From Catalimonadaceae bacterium JC749 (GTDB lineage: Bacteria; Bacteroidota; Bacteroidia; Cytophagales; Cyclobacteriaceae): DNA of 64,000 bases. Position 1 is the stretch's first letter, and every line of letters begins with the position of its first letter. The notes under the pieces were generated by a model that searched no databases, was not told the origin of the DNA, and saw nothing but the letters and a program-made list of their open reading frames with translations. The position numbers and the translations under genes were made by a program. The stretch is taken from the NCBI GenBank assembly GCA_021730635.1, contig JAJNNC010000012.1, forward strand, positions 62,001 to 126,000. The letters run 5' to 3'. Of this stretch, positions 50,783 through 60,756 are shown one piece after another.

Positions 50783-51851
50783 AGGTTAATCCGAAACGAT
50801 CGGCTAAAGTTTGCAGGTCTTTGACTACGGGCTCCAGCAAGGGAATACCTTCTTCTTTTCTTTTTGCTTCCATCATCCTTTCCGGATCGCCCGGAATTAA
50901 TACCCTTTCTTCACTGGCCACTGTCTTGGACGAGCGGAAGCGGCGAATCCAGGTATCCATCCCTGTTTTGAATTCACTGACCGGGCGAAAGGCATCTACC
51001 CGCATGGCTCCCAGAAAATGCCCGATGCCTTTTCCTACCAACTGCTCAGCAACAGGCAGAAAACTCACGAAGGGGGGCACCCAGGGACCAAAGTTAGCAC
51101 CGGAGAGTACAGCAGAAAAAATATCTACCCAGGCTCCCAGACAATAGCCTTTATGACTTCCTCTTTCTCTGTCGCTGCCCAAAGGGAGTAAAGCGCCTCC
51201 TTGTGAGAGCTCATGAGGATTGAGCGAAGGGTCACCGGCGGCATCCTGTATCCAGCCATAAGGCGCTTCCTGCTTTTTTCTTTGTAAAATTTCCAGCTTG
51301 CCGTTAGCGGCCGTAGTGGTGGCAAAATCAGCGACAAAAGGGGGTTCTTCCCCAGCAGGAATCGCCACCGCAATGGGATTGGTACCCAGCAACCTTTCCA
51401 CAGAGAAAGTGGGCGCTACCAGCGGACTGGCATTGGTCATGGCCATGCCTATCATGTCAAGGGGAAGGGGCAACATGGCATGATAACCGGCAATGCCAAA
51501 GTGATTGGAGTTTCGTATGGCAACCCATCCTGTGCCAGCATTGTTGGCTTTCTCCATGGCAATTTCCATGGCTTTGGGGGCTACAACCAGACCAAGGGCG
51601 GCATCAGCATCTATCACCGCTGTACTGGGCGATTCATGGACAACCCGGATGTTGGGTCTGGGGTTGATACGCTTCTTTTCCCACAGCCTCACGTATCCGA
51701 TAAGACGGGCTACACCATGAGAGTCTACACCGCGCAAATCCGCCGAAAGCAATACTTCTGCAGCAAGTTCAGCCTCTCTCTCAGGGCATCCTATTTTGGT
51801 AAAGACAGTTCTGCAAAATTCCTTCAGATAGTTATGGGAGTATATGATCAT
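50772..51851 (-). CDS. Ldh-family NAD(P)-dependent oxidoreductase (malate/L-lactate/ureidoglycolate type)
   Basis: This 359-residue protein has the Ldh_2 fold, which is distinct from Rossmann lactate dehydrogenases. DLRGVDSHGVARL holds the active-site histidine; WVAIRNSNHFGIAGYHA, LGTNPIAVAIPAG and SDRERGSHKGYCLGAWVDIF are family hallmarks. The substrate cannot be told from sequence: malate, lactate, ureidoglycolate or sulfolactate are all known in the family. The Ppx gene upstream on the same strand ends 15 bases before its start. Confidence 0.9.
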   Translation of the reverse strand: MIIYSHNYLKEFCRTVFTKIGCPEREAELAAEVLLSADLRGVDSHGVARLIGYVRLWEKKRINPRPNIRVVHESPSTAVIDADAALGLVVAPKAMEIAMEKANNAGTGWVAIRNSNHFGIAGYHAMLPLPLDMIGMAMTNASPLVAPTFSVERLLGTNPIAVAIPAGEEPPFVADFATTTAANGKLEILQRKKQEAPYGWIQDAAGDPSLNPHELSQGGALLPLGSDRERGSHKGYCLGAWVDIFSAVLSGANFGPWVPPFVSFLPVAEQLVGKGIGHFLGAMRVDAFRPVSEFKTGMDTWIRRFRSSKTVASEERVLIPGDPERMMEAKRKEEGIPLLEPVVKDLQTLADRFGLTFKK

Positions 51852-51866
51852 GAAAAAAGATATGCT

Positions 51867-52817
51867 TTAATGAGTAGAAGAATTGGATCGGTCAATAACA
51901 CTTTTTAGTAAACCTTCCTTCAATGCAAAGGCTGAAACCCTTATATTTTTAATGTGGTACTGCTCCAACACATAATGAATCAGCCAGGTGGCCACTACAA
52001 TCATATCTACCCGCATCTCTATCATTCCCGGAATTTTTAATCTTTCCTCCCTGTTCTTTCTGGTAATTTCGTCGTGGATGTTGAAAAAGCGATCGTAGGA
52101 AAGCGGAAGTTCTGTCTGATTCTCCGTCAGGGTGATACCCTCCTGGTGGGCATCAATCTCACTCAGGGTATCAAAAGTGCCGGAAGCTCCGATCAAGGTG
52201 ACGGGTTGATATTGCTGACAAGCGGTGTGAAGTGCTGTGAGTTGGTCGTCGAAATATTGAAGCAATGCCTTTACATCCTGTGGGGAGATAGGATCTGTGA
52301 TATGGAACTGATCTAACAATCTTTGTGCACCAATCTCAAAGCTTCTCTTCCAGAGTACATGCTGACTGTCACAGATAATAAATTCCACACTGCCTCCGCC
52401 AATATCCATGATCAAAGCTTTTTCCTGTGCCAGATGAAGTGCTTCATTCACCCCGTAGAAGATGTAGTCGGCCTCCTGATCACCATTGATGATTTGTATG
52501 TCAATGGCTGTTTCTGCTTTAATTTTGTCAGCCAGTTGCTGGCCGTTTTTGGCATTTCTAAAAGCACTGGTGGCGGTAGCATAGACCTGATCTACATGTT
52601 CCTGGTCGATAAGGCTTTTGAATTGTCTGAGTGTATTGATCGCTCTTTGTTGGGCATCTTCTGAGATGATACCCTGGCTGATTCCGTTTTTTCCTATCAT
52701 CACCGGCACTTTCTCTCTCACCATCACATGATAACTACCCTGAGGATGCACTTTGGCAATTAACAAGTGAAAAGTATTTGTCCCTAGATCAATAACAGCC
52801 AAACGTTTGCTTTTCAT
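51867..52817 (-). CDS. Ppx/GppA-family exopolyphosphatase
   Basis: This 316-residue protein hydrolyses polyphosphate or pppGpp. The actin-like ATPase motifs are LAVIDLGTNTFHLLIAKV, ATATSAFRNAKNG, IMDIGGGSVEFII and GASGTFDTLSEI. I use the ATG at 52817 (MKSKRLAVI) rather than 52847, because the fold begins there. It lacks the C-terminal HD domain of long Ppx, so it is the short form. The promoter spacer is shared with the divergent carboxyltransferase gene. Confidence 0.9.
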   Translation of the reverse strand: MKSKRLAVIDLGTNTFHLLIAKVHPQGSYHVMVREKVPVMIGKNGISQGIISEDAQQRAINTLRQFKSLIDQEHVDQVYATATSAFRNAKNGQQLADKIKAETAIDIQIINGDQEADYIFYGVNEALHLAQEKALIMDIGGGSVEFIICDSQHVLWKRSFEIGAQRLLDQFHITDPISPQDVKALLQYFDDQLTALHTACQQYQPVTLIGASGTFDTLSEIDAHQEGITLTENQTELPLSYDRFFNIHDEITRKNREERLKIPGMIEMRVDMIVVATWLIHYVLEQYHIKNIRVSAFALKEGLLKSVIDRSNSSTH

Positions 52818-52925
52818 ATATTTATATCCTCCTTGCCCTTGAGGCATTTTGCAAAATGATATGCGAAATTACATGGTTTACATGATCATCCATATATTTG
52901 GCATAAATAATAACAAGGTAAAGAC

Positions 52926-54512
52926 ATGAAAAACCCTATAAAAAGTTCAACTAACCCGGAAACGAAGTCTGATGATGCAAAATTTGAGACGTTGCAAAAG
53001 AAAAATGAGGAAGCCCTGGAAGGAGGGGGAAAAAAGCGGATTCAGGCACAACATGAGAAAGGAAAGTTAACGGCTCGGGAAAGAATACGGTTGTTGTTGG
53101 ACGAAGGTTCTTTTGAAGAGACCGGTAAATTTGTGACGCACCGGAGCAAAGAATTTGGGTTAGACCAGCAGCTTTACCTGGGTGATGGGGTCGTCACCGG
53201 CTATGGGACCATACATGGCCGGTTGGTGTATGTGTTTTCACAGGATTTCACTGTGTTTGGAGGGTCCTTGTCGGAAGCGCATGCTGAGAAGATCGTGAAA
53301 ATCATGGATCTGGCTATGAAGAATGGAGCCCCGATTATCGGACTGAATGATTCAGGAGGAGCCAGAATACAGGAAGGTGTCGTTTCTTTGGCAGGCTATG
53401 CCGATATTTTTTATCGCAACACAAGGGCTTCCGGCGTAGTACCGCAGATCTCAGCCATCATGGGGCCTTGTGCTGGTGGTGCCGTGTATTCTCCCGCCAT
53501 CACCGACTTTATTTTTATGGTAGAAAAAACTTCCTACATGTTTGTGACCGGACCTAATGTGGTCAAGACTGTCACTCAGGAAGATGTGTCTGCGGAAGAA
53601 CTGGGAGGAGCCAGTACACACAGTACTAAAAGTGGAGTGACCCATTTCGCCTGCCGTAATGAGCTGGAATGTATTCAACACATAAAAAAACTGCTGACCT
53701 ATATCCCTCAAAATTGTGAAGATGAGGCCCCACGCGTCGCCTATGAACCGGCGGACGAGGCAAGACCCACTTTGAATAACATTGTGCCCTCCAGTCCTAA
53801 CCAGCCTTATGATATGCGGGATGTGGTGAAGGGCATTGTTGATGCAGGTGATTTTTTTGAAGTACATCAGAATTTTGCAGAAAATATCATTGTAGGCTTC
53901 GCCCGTATTGGCGGCAGGAGTATCGGCATTGTAGGAAACCAACCAGCCGCCTTAGCGGGTGTCCTGGATATTAAGGCCAGCCTGAAGGGAGCACGATTCG
54001 TGCGATTTTGCGATGCGTTCAACATCCCCCTTTTGGTATTAGAAGATGTGCCCGGATTTTTGCCAGGCACAGACCAGGAGTGGAATGCAATCATTACCAA
54101 CGGTGCCAAACTCTTGTATGCTTTCAGTGAGGCCACCGTGCCCCGGGTAACGGTGATCACCCGCAAAGCGTATGGTGGGGCGTATGATGTGATGAATTCC
54201 AAACATATTGGTGCAGATCTTAACTATGCTTGGCCTTCCGCAGAGATTGCCGTGATGGGTGCTAAAGGCGCTGCTGAGATTATATTCAGAAGAGAAATAT
54301 CTGAGGCGGAAGATCAGGAAGCCAAGCTGCAGGAAAAGATTGAGGACTATACCGCAAAGTTCGCCAACCCCTATATGGCGGCCAGCAGGGGGTATATTGA
54401 CGAAGTGATATATCCGGAAGAAACCCGTATGAAACTGATAAGAGCTTTTAAGATGTTGGAGAATAAGGTGGATCAATTACCTAGAAAAAAGCATGGTAAT
54501 ATACCCTTGTAA
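52926..54512 (+). CDS. Acyl-CoA carboxylase carboxyltransferase (propionyl/methylmalonyl-CoA type)
   Basis: This 528-residue protein moves CO2 from carboxybiotin to an acyl-CoA. Both crotonase-like halves are present: [20 protein letters not shown] and [18 protein letters not shown] in the first, [19 protein letters not shown]-like ([18 protein letters not shown]) and [19 protein letters not shown] in the second. Propionyl-CoA is the most likely substrate given overall similarity (inference). A plausible biotin carrier partner lies 39 kb away at 13025. Confidence 0.93.
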   Translation: MKNPIKSSTNPETKSDDAKFETLQKKNEEALEGGGKKRIQAQHEKGKLTARERIRLLLDEGSFEETGKFVTHRSKEFGLDQQLYLGDGVVTGYGTIHGRLVYVFSQDFTVFGGSLSEAHAEKIVKIMDLAMKNGAPIIGLNDSGGARIQEGVVSLAGYADIFYRNTRASGVVPQISAIMGPCAGGAVYSPAITDFIFMVEKTSYMFVTGPNVVKTVTQEDVSAEELGGASTHSTKSGVTHFACRNELECIQHIKKLLTYIPQNCEDEAPRVAYEPADEARPTLNNIVPSSPNQPYDMRDVVKGIVDAGDFFEVHQNFAENIIVGFARIGGRSIGIVGNQPAALAGVLDIKASLKGARFVRFCDAFNIPLLVLEDVPGFLPGTDQEWNAIITNGAKLLYAFSEATVPRVTVITRKAYGGAYDVMNSKHIGADLNYAWPSAEIAVMGAKGAAEIIFRREISEAEDQEAKLQEKIEDYTAKFANPYMAASRGYIDEVIYPEETRMKLIRAFKMLENKVDQLPRKKHGNIPL

Positions 54513-54599
54513 GCTGTAAGATAATGAAGGTTTTTTATGCTTCTGTAAAAGGAGGTCTTTGTACATTTAGTATTTATTTTTCCCGGTAGCGATTATCTC

Positions 54600-55730
54600 A
54601 TGGTAAAGAAAGACTCCTGTCATAGAAATCCGGATATCCCTCTGTTTACAGTTTTCCGGAAGTTCAAGCTCTCTTGTCAAGTATGGAAAGGGTTGTTGAT
54701 GGGTTTTGCAGGATATTTTCTTCTGTACCCTTCCGGAACTCTTGCACAAACCCATGAGCCAAAGGCTGTGCCTTCTTACCGGATGGCATTCTACAATGTT
54801 GAAAATCTTTTCGATACGAAAGACGATACGCTCAAACGGGATGAGGAGTACCTGCCGGGTGGGTTGAGAGGTTGGAATGACTATAAACTGAATCAAAAGA
54901 TCGTTCGTCTTTATAAAACGATAGCGGCCCTGGGTGAGTGGCAGCCCCTTACCCTTCTGGCCCTGGCAGAAGTAGAAAACAGGCAGGTATTGGAACAATT
55001 GATAGACAATACGCCTTTGCAGCGGTTTCAGTATCAGATTGTGCATGAGGAATCACCGGATGAAAGAGGGGTGGACGTGGCAGTGCTGTACCGGCCAGAT
55101 CAATTTGAAGTGCTAGACTATTGCAGTTGGCCCGTGTACTTTCCTTTTGAACCAGAAAATAAAACCCGTGATCTTTTATATGTAAAAGGTATTCTGCAAG
55201 AAAAAGACACCTTTCATCTTATCGTTAACCATTGGCCTTCCCGCTGGGGTGGGGCTGCCGCTTCCGAAAAATATCGCATGCAGGCTGCCCGAACAGTTAG
55301 CAGAAAAATAGATTCACTGATGAATAGGCAGGCAGGTGCTCATGTTGTGCTGACAGGAGATTTTAACGATGAACCTGAAGATAAAAGTTTACAATGGTTG
55401 ACGAACAGAAAGACAAACGGACTGGTCAATATCAGTGCGTCCATAGTGCCGGGTACGATCAAGCATGAAGCTGCCTGGGCTGTTTTTGACCAGTTTATTG
55501 TTTCGGATCATCTTTTGCAAAAAGATCATGCTTTCATCATTCAGGATCAGACAGCAAAAGTTTTTCATCCGGATTGGCTCCTGGAAAAAGATGAAAAATA
55601 TGCAGGGTTCAGACTCAACAGGACATACCTGGGCTTTCGCTACCATGGAGGGTTCAGCGATCATTTGCCCGTTTACATAGATCTGATAGAAAATAACAAT
55701 ATCAAGACAGAGGAGCAGGTTCCCTATTAA
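54600..55730 (+). CDS. Endonuclease/exonuclease/phosphatase family protein
   Basis: This 376-residue protein has the EEP fold. FYNVENLFDTKDDTL, ALAEVENRQVLEQL, VNHWPSRWGG, LTGDFNDEPEDKSL and the C-terminal GGFSDHLPVYIDL carry the metal and catalytic residues. A hydrophobic segment ending SGTLAQ near residue 50 suggests export; the true start may be ATG 54699. The exact substrate (DNA, RNA or phosphoester) is not evident. The rhomboid gene starts 3 bases after its stop. Confidence 0.85.
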   Translation: MVKKDSCHRNPDIPLFTVFRKFKLSCQVWKGLLMGFAGYFLLYPSGTLAQTHEPKAVPSYRMAFYNVENLFDTKDDTLKRDEEYLPGGLRGWNDYKLNQKIVRLYKTIAALGEWQPLTLLALAEVENRQVLEQLIDNTPLQRFQYQIVHEESPDERGVDVAVLYRPDQFEVLDYCSWPVYFPFEPENKTRDLLYVKGILQEKDTFHLIVNHWPSRWGGAAASEKYRMQAARTVSRKIDSLMNRQAGAHVVLTGDFNDEPEDKSLQWLTNRKTNGLVNISASIVPGTIKHEAAWAVFDQFIVSDHLLQKDHAFIIQDQTAKVFHPDWLLEKDEKYAGFRLNRTYLGFRYHGGFSDHLPVYIDLIENNNIKTEEQVPY

Positions 55731-55733
55731 ATC

Positions 55734-56291
55734 ATGAAGACGATCAGCAGTAGCATTATTGTACCTTCCCGCCTGGTTTTTATCATGTGGGCTATCTATT
55801 TTCTGGAGATTACTTTTCACAAAAACCTGTCGATGTTCGGCATTCTGCCTCGCACCCTGATAGGTTTACCTGGGATTCTGGCCGCCCCTTTGCTGCATGG
55901 CAGCGTCAGTCACCTGGTGTCTAATACCATGCCGTTGCTAATCCTGGGCACCATGCTTTACATGTTCTATGACCGCATTGCCAATCGCGTTTTCTTGCAA
56001 TGCTACTTTCTGACAGGCATTCTGGTATGGCTGTTTGCCCGTCCTTCCTTTCACATAGGCGCCAGCGGCCTGATCTATGGCCTGGCCTTCTTTCTGATTT
56101 TTTTTGGATTGTTCCGGAAAGATTTTAAGTCGCTGCTGATTTCCCTGGTCATCATGGTCTTTTATGGCTACCTTTTTTATGGGATATTACCCACCCAGCC
56201 CCAGGTGTCTTTCGAGTCTCATTTGATGGGAGGCATTGTAGGGTTTTTCAATGCTATCAGAACCAGCACTGCCAAGCGGGTGAGCAGCTAA
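55734..56291 (+). CDS. Rhomboid-family intramembrane serine protease
   Basis: This 185-residue protein has about six membrane helices. The rhomboid features are PLLHGSVSHLVSNTMPLLIL, the active-site serine in HIGASGLIYGLAFFLI and the partner histidine in SHLMGGIVGFFNA. It cuts transmembrane substrates within the membrane; targets are unknown. It overlaps no gene, and converges with recN 4 bases downstream. Confidence 0.9.
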   Translation: MKTISSSIIVPSRLVFIMWAIYFLEITFHKNLSMFGILPRTLIGLPGILAAPLLHGSVSHLVSNTMPLLILGTMLYMFYDRIANRVFLQCYFLTGILVWLFARPSFHIGASGLIYGLAFFLIFFGLFRKDFKSLLISLVIMVFYGYLFYGILPTQPQVSFESHLMGGIVGFFNAIRTSTAKRVSS

Positions 56292-56295
56292 AGGC

Positions 56296-57948
56296 TTAAG
56301 AAGCCAGTAACTCTTTCGCATTTTCGTAAGCAATGGTGGAAGGATTATTACCGCCTAACATTTTGGCAATCTCTACCACTCTTTCATCATAATTCAACTT
56401 CTTGAAGCGGCTCACTGTCTTGCCGGAACTGCTATCCTTATAGACAAAATAATGCGCATCTCCTTTTGCCGCTACTTGTGGTAAATGGCTGATGGTAATG
56501 ACCTGATGGTTCTTAGACATTTCCTTCATCATCTTGACCAGCTTGATGGCAATTTCGCCGGATACCCCTGTATCAATTTCATCAAAGATGATGGTGGGCA
56601 AAGAAGTTTTGCTGGCCAGTACATATTTGATGCAGAACATCAGCCTTGAAAACTCTCCTCCGGAAGCTACGCCTCTAAGCTCCTGCGGGGCAATGCCCTT
56701 ATTGGCCGTGAATAAAATATTGACCAGATCAATACCCATGTTGGTGGCTTCGGTCGTCTTGCAGCTGATCTCCAGACGAGCATCAGGAATACCTAAATTC
56801 TTCAGTAGACTTTCAATTTCCTGGCAGAATTTGCCGAAGACCTGCTTTCTGGCATCAGAAAGTTGTCGGGCCTTCATCATCATTTCTTGGAAAGCCACTT
56901 CTTTCACTGATTTAAGCCGGGCCAGCTCCTGGTCCAGGTTCTGCACTTTGGCTACCTTGTGCTCTAATTCTGTCTGAATGGCCAGCAAGGCTTCCACCGT
57001 GTCTACATGGTGTTTTTGTTGCAGTTGATAAATCAGGTTGAGCCGGTTGCGGGTAGCTTCTACTTTATCGAAGTCAAAGTCAACTTCTAAAGCCTGGCTT
57101 TCCAGTTCGCTGCTAACATCACGCAGTTCGATCAGGCAGCTTTCTATTCTTTGAAAGATAGATTCATACCGGGAAGAAAAAGAAGCTATTTTGACGATAG
57201 CGTGTTTGGCCTGAGCCAACAAATCATCTACAGACCGGTCTTCATGACTCAAAAGTAGCAGCGCATGGTGTAACTGTTCTTTAATATGACCGGCATTTTC
57301 CATGACTTGCAACTCTTCCTCCAAAGTAGTTTGTTCGTCAGCTATGAGTTGAGCCTCTGAGAGTTCATTCAACAGGTACTGGTTAAAATCCTGTTCCCGG
57401 TTCATATGGACAGCTTCTTCCCGCAGCTTTTCATACTCATAAGCGGCACGCCGGTAATGCTGGTAGCTTTGCTGATATGTTTTTAACAGGTTGTTGTTGT
57501 TGGCAAAAGCGTCTATAATCTCAAGCTGGAAAGTGTTGTCGCCCAGTAGAAGCGTATCATGTTGGCTGTGGATGTCCACCAAAAACCTTCCTACACTGCG
57601 CAGCGTTTCCAGGCGGACAGGAGTATCATTAATAAAAGCCCGTGATTTTCCACTGGGTGCGATTTCACGACGCAAAATACAGACAGGATCAAAATCGAGT
57701 TCTTCCTCAGAAAAGAGAGATTCCAGACTGAACTTATTCACTGTGAAAGCGCCCTCGATCACACATTTTTTTTCTTCATTATACAGTGATTTTTTATCGG
57801 CACGATTGCCCAGCAGTAATCCAATGGCACCCAGCATGATAGACTTACCTGCCCCTGTTTCACCCGTAATGATATTAAGTGCATCAGAAGGCTCCATTTC
57901 CAACTCCTGAAGCAGAACGTAATTCTTTATAATTAAATTATTCAGCAT
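56296..57948 (-). CDS. recN: DNA repair protein RecN
   Basis: This 550-residue SMC-like ATPase acts in double-strand break repair. The Walker A region NIITGETGAGKSIMLGAIGL is at the N-terminus, the middle is coiled coil, and the C-terminus holds the signature ELRGVASGGEFSRLMFCIKY and Walker B LPTIIFDEIDTGVSGEIAIK. Length is normal. It is the last gene of the bamD-to-recN minus-strand cluster. Confidence 0.96.
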   Translation of the reverse strand: MLNNLIIKNYVLLQELEMEPSDALNIITGETGAGKSIMLGAIGLLLGNRADKKSLYNEEKKCVIEGAFTVNKFSLESLFSEEELDFDPVCILRREIAPSGKSRAFINDTPVRLETLRSVGRFLVDIHSQHDTLLLGDNTFQLEIIDAFANNNNLLKTYQQSYQHYRRAAYEYEKLREEAVHMNREQDFNQYLLNELSEAQLIADEQTTLEEELQVMENAGHIKEQLHHALLLLSHEDRSVDDLLAQAKHAIVKIASFSSRYESIFQRIESCLIELRDVSSELESQALEVDFDFDKVEATRNRLNLIYQLQQKHHVDTVEALLAIQTELEHKVAKVQNLDQELARLKSVKEVAFQEMMMKARQLSDARKQVFGKFCQEIESLLKNLGIPDARLEISCKTTEATNMGIDLVNILFTANKGIAPQELRGVASGGEFSRLMFCIKYVLASKTSLPTIIFDEIDTGVSGEIAIKLVKMMKEMSKNHQVITISHLPQVAAKGDAHYFVYKDSSSGKTVSRFKKLNYDERVVEIAKMLGGNNPSTIAYENAKELLAS

Positions 57949-57963
57949 TCGCTATAGAAAAAA

Positions 57964-58188
57964 TTAAGCTGATTGATCAACAATTATTTCCTGAATCTGC
58001 CAGAGATCAAAGGTTATTTCCCGGTGGTTCACCATACACTTGATCCGGGGTGGATCATGCTGCCAGCCCAGGATCTTTACTGTATATACTACACCATTGA
58101 TAAATACCAAGCTCGCTTCTTTGTTTTGTAATTTTTCAAAGTGTTTCACAATGAATTCCTGCGAAACCCTGACCTGGCGTTTGCTCAT
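57964..58188 (-). CDS. Small hypothetical protein between porD and recN
   Basis: This 74-residue protein (MSKRQVRVSQEFIVKHFEKL to DLWQIQEIIVDQSA) is not a family I recognise. It has no signal peptide and no membrane helix and looks like a small alpha/beta domain. It starts 10 bases after a TAACTTTG box on the minus strand and ends 15 bases before the recN start, so it is probably co-transcribed with recN. Confidence 0.65.
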   Translation of the reverse strand: MSKRQVRVSQEFIVKHFEKLQNKEASLVFINGVVYTVKILGWQHDPPRIKCMVNHREITFDLWQIQEIIVDQSA

Positions 58189-58198
58189 ATAGTAATGC

Positions 58199-58206
58199 CA
58201 AAGTTA
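58199..58206 (-). promoter_or_regulatory. Candidate -7 element before the small orphan and recN
   Basis: On the minus strand this reads TAACTTTG, a full -7 match, 10 bases before the orphan's ATG. The -33 region is weak. If used, it would give a near-leaderless message for the orphan and recN. Confidence 0.4.
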
Positions 58207-58307
58207 CAGCAATAGTTCTTAAAATAAGTAGATCGGACGAAAACTTTAGCAGATTAAAGATAGGTAAATTTGTACAATTCTTGGCATCCCTGATTTTGGA
58301 AAAGTGG

Positions 58308-59216
58308 TTACCTGTTTTCCTCCAGAATTACCCCATACTCGTCGGTTTGTGTAGGGTTTATCTCCACCAGGGCGTTATAGGCATTTTTGCGAACCTGACC
58401 TTCTCCTTTGGAAAAAATATTGATCAACTCGTCATTTTTAGCATCAAAAAAAGTAACCAGAAGGATATTTTGGGGAAACAGTTTGCTGATTTTCTGCATT
58501 TCATTCAAGGCCGAAAGTATATTTTTTCTGCTGTCTTCTTCACTACTTGAAAAAGTATCCAGACCCTTTCGGTGGTAGGTATATAAGCCCTGTCGTATGG
58601 GCGCCATTTGTTGGTTGAGCAGGTTTTCTACCAACCAATAGCGATTACGTCTGCCATTGCTGCCAAACTGATCCCATCCGGGACCTTGTTGCTGTGCGTT
58701 GTTCACAATCTGACGGGCTTTTTCGTAATACTCCGTTCCGCCAAGTTCACTAAAAGTATCATAGTCTAATCCGATCAGGATATTGGCATAAAAAGCCAGG
58801 ATGCTGGTAAGATTGTTAATAAAACTATTGGGATTAAATTCCAATGGTTGTGATTCTACATACTGGAAATGCCAATCCCGGTCGGCGAAATTGAATATGA
58901 TAGATTCATAATTGGAATTATAAACGGGGCGGGAGGATTGAATCTGAACAGTCGCTTCAAAATTTCCGATGGAAGGCATCCTCTCAATATTGATAATAAA
59001 ATTGCAGTTGATTCGCTCTTCCGTAGCGAAGACATCATCCGTCCATTTCCGGTTATTTAAGAACTGGGAGAAGGATTTCTGCATATCCTCGAAGACTCTG
59101 GTTTCTGTGGTCTGTACATTCTGATAATTAACCACCACATTGGCATTGAGCTCCTGGGCTTTCAGCCAGCCGCCTGTAAGTATTAGCAGGAAGAGAGTGA
59201 GCGTGATTTTATACAT
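58308..59216 (-). CDS. porD: PorD-like (DUF4835) protein linked to T9SS
   Basis: This 302-residue protein has a signal peptide (LFLLILTGGWLKAQ) and the DUF4835 pattern: NANVVVNYQNVQTTETRVFE, FADRDWHFQYVESQPLEFNP, LTSILAFYANILIGLDYDTF and LFPQNILLVTFFDAKNDELI. Members named PorD are linked with type IX secretion in Bacteroidota. Its start overlaps coaBC by 8 bases. Assignment rests on family memory; the exact function is not known to me. Confidence 0.82.
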   Translation of the reverse strand: MYKITLTLFLLILTGGWLKAQELNANVVVNYQNVQTTETRVFEDMQKSFSQFLNNRKWTDDVFATEERINCNFIINIERMPSIGNFEATVQIQSSRPVYNSNYESIIFNFADRDWHFQYVESQPLEFNPNSFINNLTSILAFYANILIGLDYDTFSELGGTEYYEKARQIVNNAQQQGPGWDQFGSNGRRNRYWLVENLLNQQMAPIRQGLYTYHRKGLDTFSSSEEDSRKNILSALNEMQKISKLFPQNILLVTFFDAKNDELINIFSKGEGQVRKNAYNALVEINPTQTDEYGVILEENR

Positions 59217-60417
59217 GAAGATGTTCTAATATAGCTTGTATAATATCTTTGGCAACTTCTTTTTTACTTTTCAAAGGTATCGCTCTGACTTCTGAAGAAT
59301 GTCTGAACAACAAATTTACCTGGTTAGTATCATAACCAAAGCCAGCCCCCTGATCGTTCAATGAGTTCAACACGATCATATCAAAATTCTTAGCGGCTAA
59401 CTTTTTTTGTGCATTTTCCAGTTCATCATTGGTTTCCAGGGCAAACCCTACTAAAAACTGGGAAGAATTTTTTCTGGCTCCCAGTGTTTTAGCGATATCC
59501 GGGGTTTTTTCCAGGGTAATAACCATAGTCTTCTCACTTTTCTTTACCTTTTCCCTATATTTTACCTGAGGGGTATAATCAGCTACGGCTGCTGCAAAAA
59601 TGACAACATCCATTTGAGAAAAGTAACGTTCACACACAGAAAACATATCCTGGGTACTGGTCACTTTTTCTAGCGTTATGGCAGGATGCGCCAGGTTGAG
59701 TGCAGTAGGCCCACTGACGAGCGTTACCTGCGCACCCATCTCTGCAGCAATTTCTGCCAGGGCATACCCCATTTTACCGGAAGATGCGTTAGTGATAAAA
59801 CGAACCGGATCGATGGCTTCTTGTGTTGGCCCTGCGGTGATCATAATATTTTTTCCTGTCAGTGCCTGCCGGTATTGGAAAAAAGACGATACTTGATGAA
59901 AGATGTGCTCCGGTTCGGCCATCCTGCCAACACCTACCAAACCACTGGCCAATTCCCCTTCTTCGGCATCTACAATAACATTTCCGGCTTCTTGGAGCTT
60001 CTGCAGATTCTCCTGCGTACTCCTGTGCTGATACATATCCAGATCCATAGCCGGAGCCACAAAAACCGGACAGCGAGCCGAAAGATAGATGGCTGTGAGC
60101 AAATCCTCACAAAGACCATGGGCCATTTTGGCCAGGGTGTGGGCACTGGCTGGCGCAATCAACATTACATCTGCCCAAAGTCCTAAATCTACATGATTAT
60201 TCCAGAGACCTTCCTGACGGTTTGCGGTAAAGGATGATAGTACTGGATTTTTGGAAAGAGTAGCCAGGGTCAGGGGTGTAATAAAATCCTGGGCTGCTTC
60301 TGTCATCACCACCTGCACGGCAGCTCCGGCTTTGACCAGCAGTCGAATGAGAATAGCGGCTTTGTATGCCGCTATGCTACCACTAATGCCTAATATAATT
60401 TTCTTTCCTTCTAACAA
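59209..60417 (-). CDS. coaBC: Phosphopantothenoylcysteine synthetase/decarboxylase
   Basis: This 402-residue bifunctional protein makes 4'-phosphopantetheine for CoA. The N-terminal decarboxylase has [18 protein letters not shown] and [20 protein letters not shown]. The C-terminal synthetase has [20 protein letters not shown] and [16 protein letters not shown]. The usual PAMN reads PAMDLDM and the usual catalytic Cys (ACG) reads ASG ([11 protein letters not shown]), as I recall for Bacteroidota. It overlaps porD by 8 bases and follows rpoZ by 6. Confidence 0.94.
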   Translation of the reverse strand: MLEGKKIILGISGSIAAYKAAILIRLLVKAGAAVQVVMTEAAQDFITPLTLATLSKNPVLSSFTANRQEGLWNNHVDLGLWADVMLIAPASAHTLAKMAHGLCEDLLTAIYLSARCPVFVAPAMDLDMYQHRSTQENLQKLQEAGNVIVDAEEGELASGLVGVGRMAEPEHIFHQVSSFFQYRQALTGKNIMITAGPTQEAIDPVRFITNASSGKMGYALAEIAAEMGAQVTLVSGPTALNLAHPAITLEKVTSTQDMFSVCERYFSQMDVVIFAAAVADYTPQVKYREKVKKSEKTMVITLEKTPDIAKTLGARKNSSQFLVGFALETNDELENAQKKLAAKNFDMIVLNSLNDQGAGFGYDTNQVNLLFRHSSEVRAIPLKSKKEVAKDIIQAILEHLHV

Positions 60418-60423
60418 AAGAAA

Positions 60424-60756
60424 TTATTGGTTGTCTTCTTCCTGTATGCGGCGATACATGACTTCCCCGTTTAAAAACTCTTCTGTCGCCAGGGTAGTAG
60501 GTTTGGGCATCCTTTCATAGAATCTGGAGATCTCAATTTGCTCCCGGTTTTCAAACACTTCTTCCAGGTTGTCTACGGTAGAAGCAAATTCTGCCAGTTT
60601 ACTGCTTAACTCTTCTTTCAGCGCTATAGAAATTTGCCTGGCTCTCTTAGAGATCACTGCAACTGATTCGTATAAATTGCCCGTTGGTTGAGCAATAACA
60701 GCAGCGTCTCTTGTGATAACAGAGGCTGGAATATTCGGTTTTTTGATCATTGTCAT
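60424..60756 (-). CDS. rpoZ: RNA polymerase subunit omega (RpoZ/RpoK-like)
   Basis: This 110-residue protein matches Bacteroidota omega-type subunits: NLYESVAVISKRARQISIAL is the conserved helix, preceded by IPASVITRDAAVIAQ. The C-terminal half (FASTVDNLEEVFENREQIEI) is lineage-specific. Omega helps fold beta'. Its ATG overlaps the bamD stop (ATGA), so the two are translationally coupled. Confidence 0.85.
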   Translation of the reverse strand: MTMIKKPNIPASVITRDAAVIAQPTGNLYESVAVISKRARQISIALKEELSSKLAEFASTVDNLEEVFENREQIEISRFYERMPKPTTLATEEFLNGEVMYRRIQEEDNQ

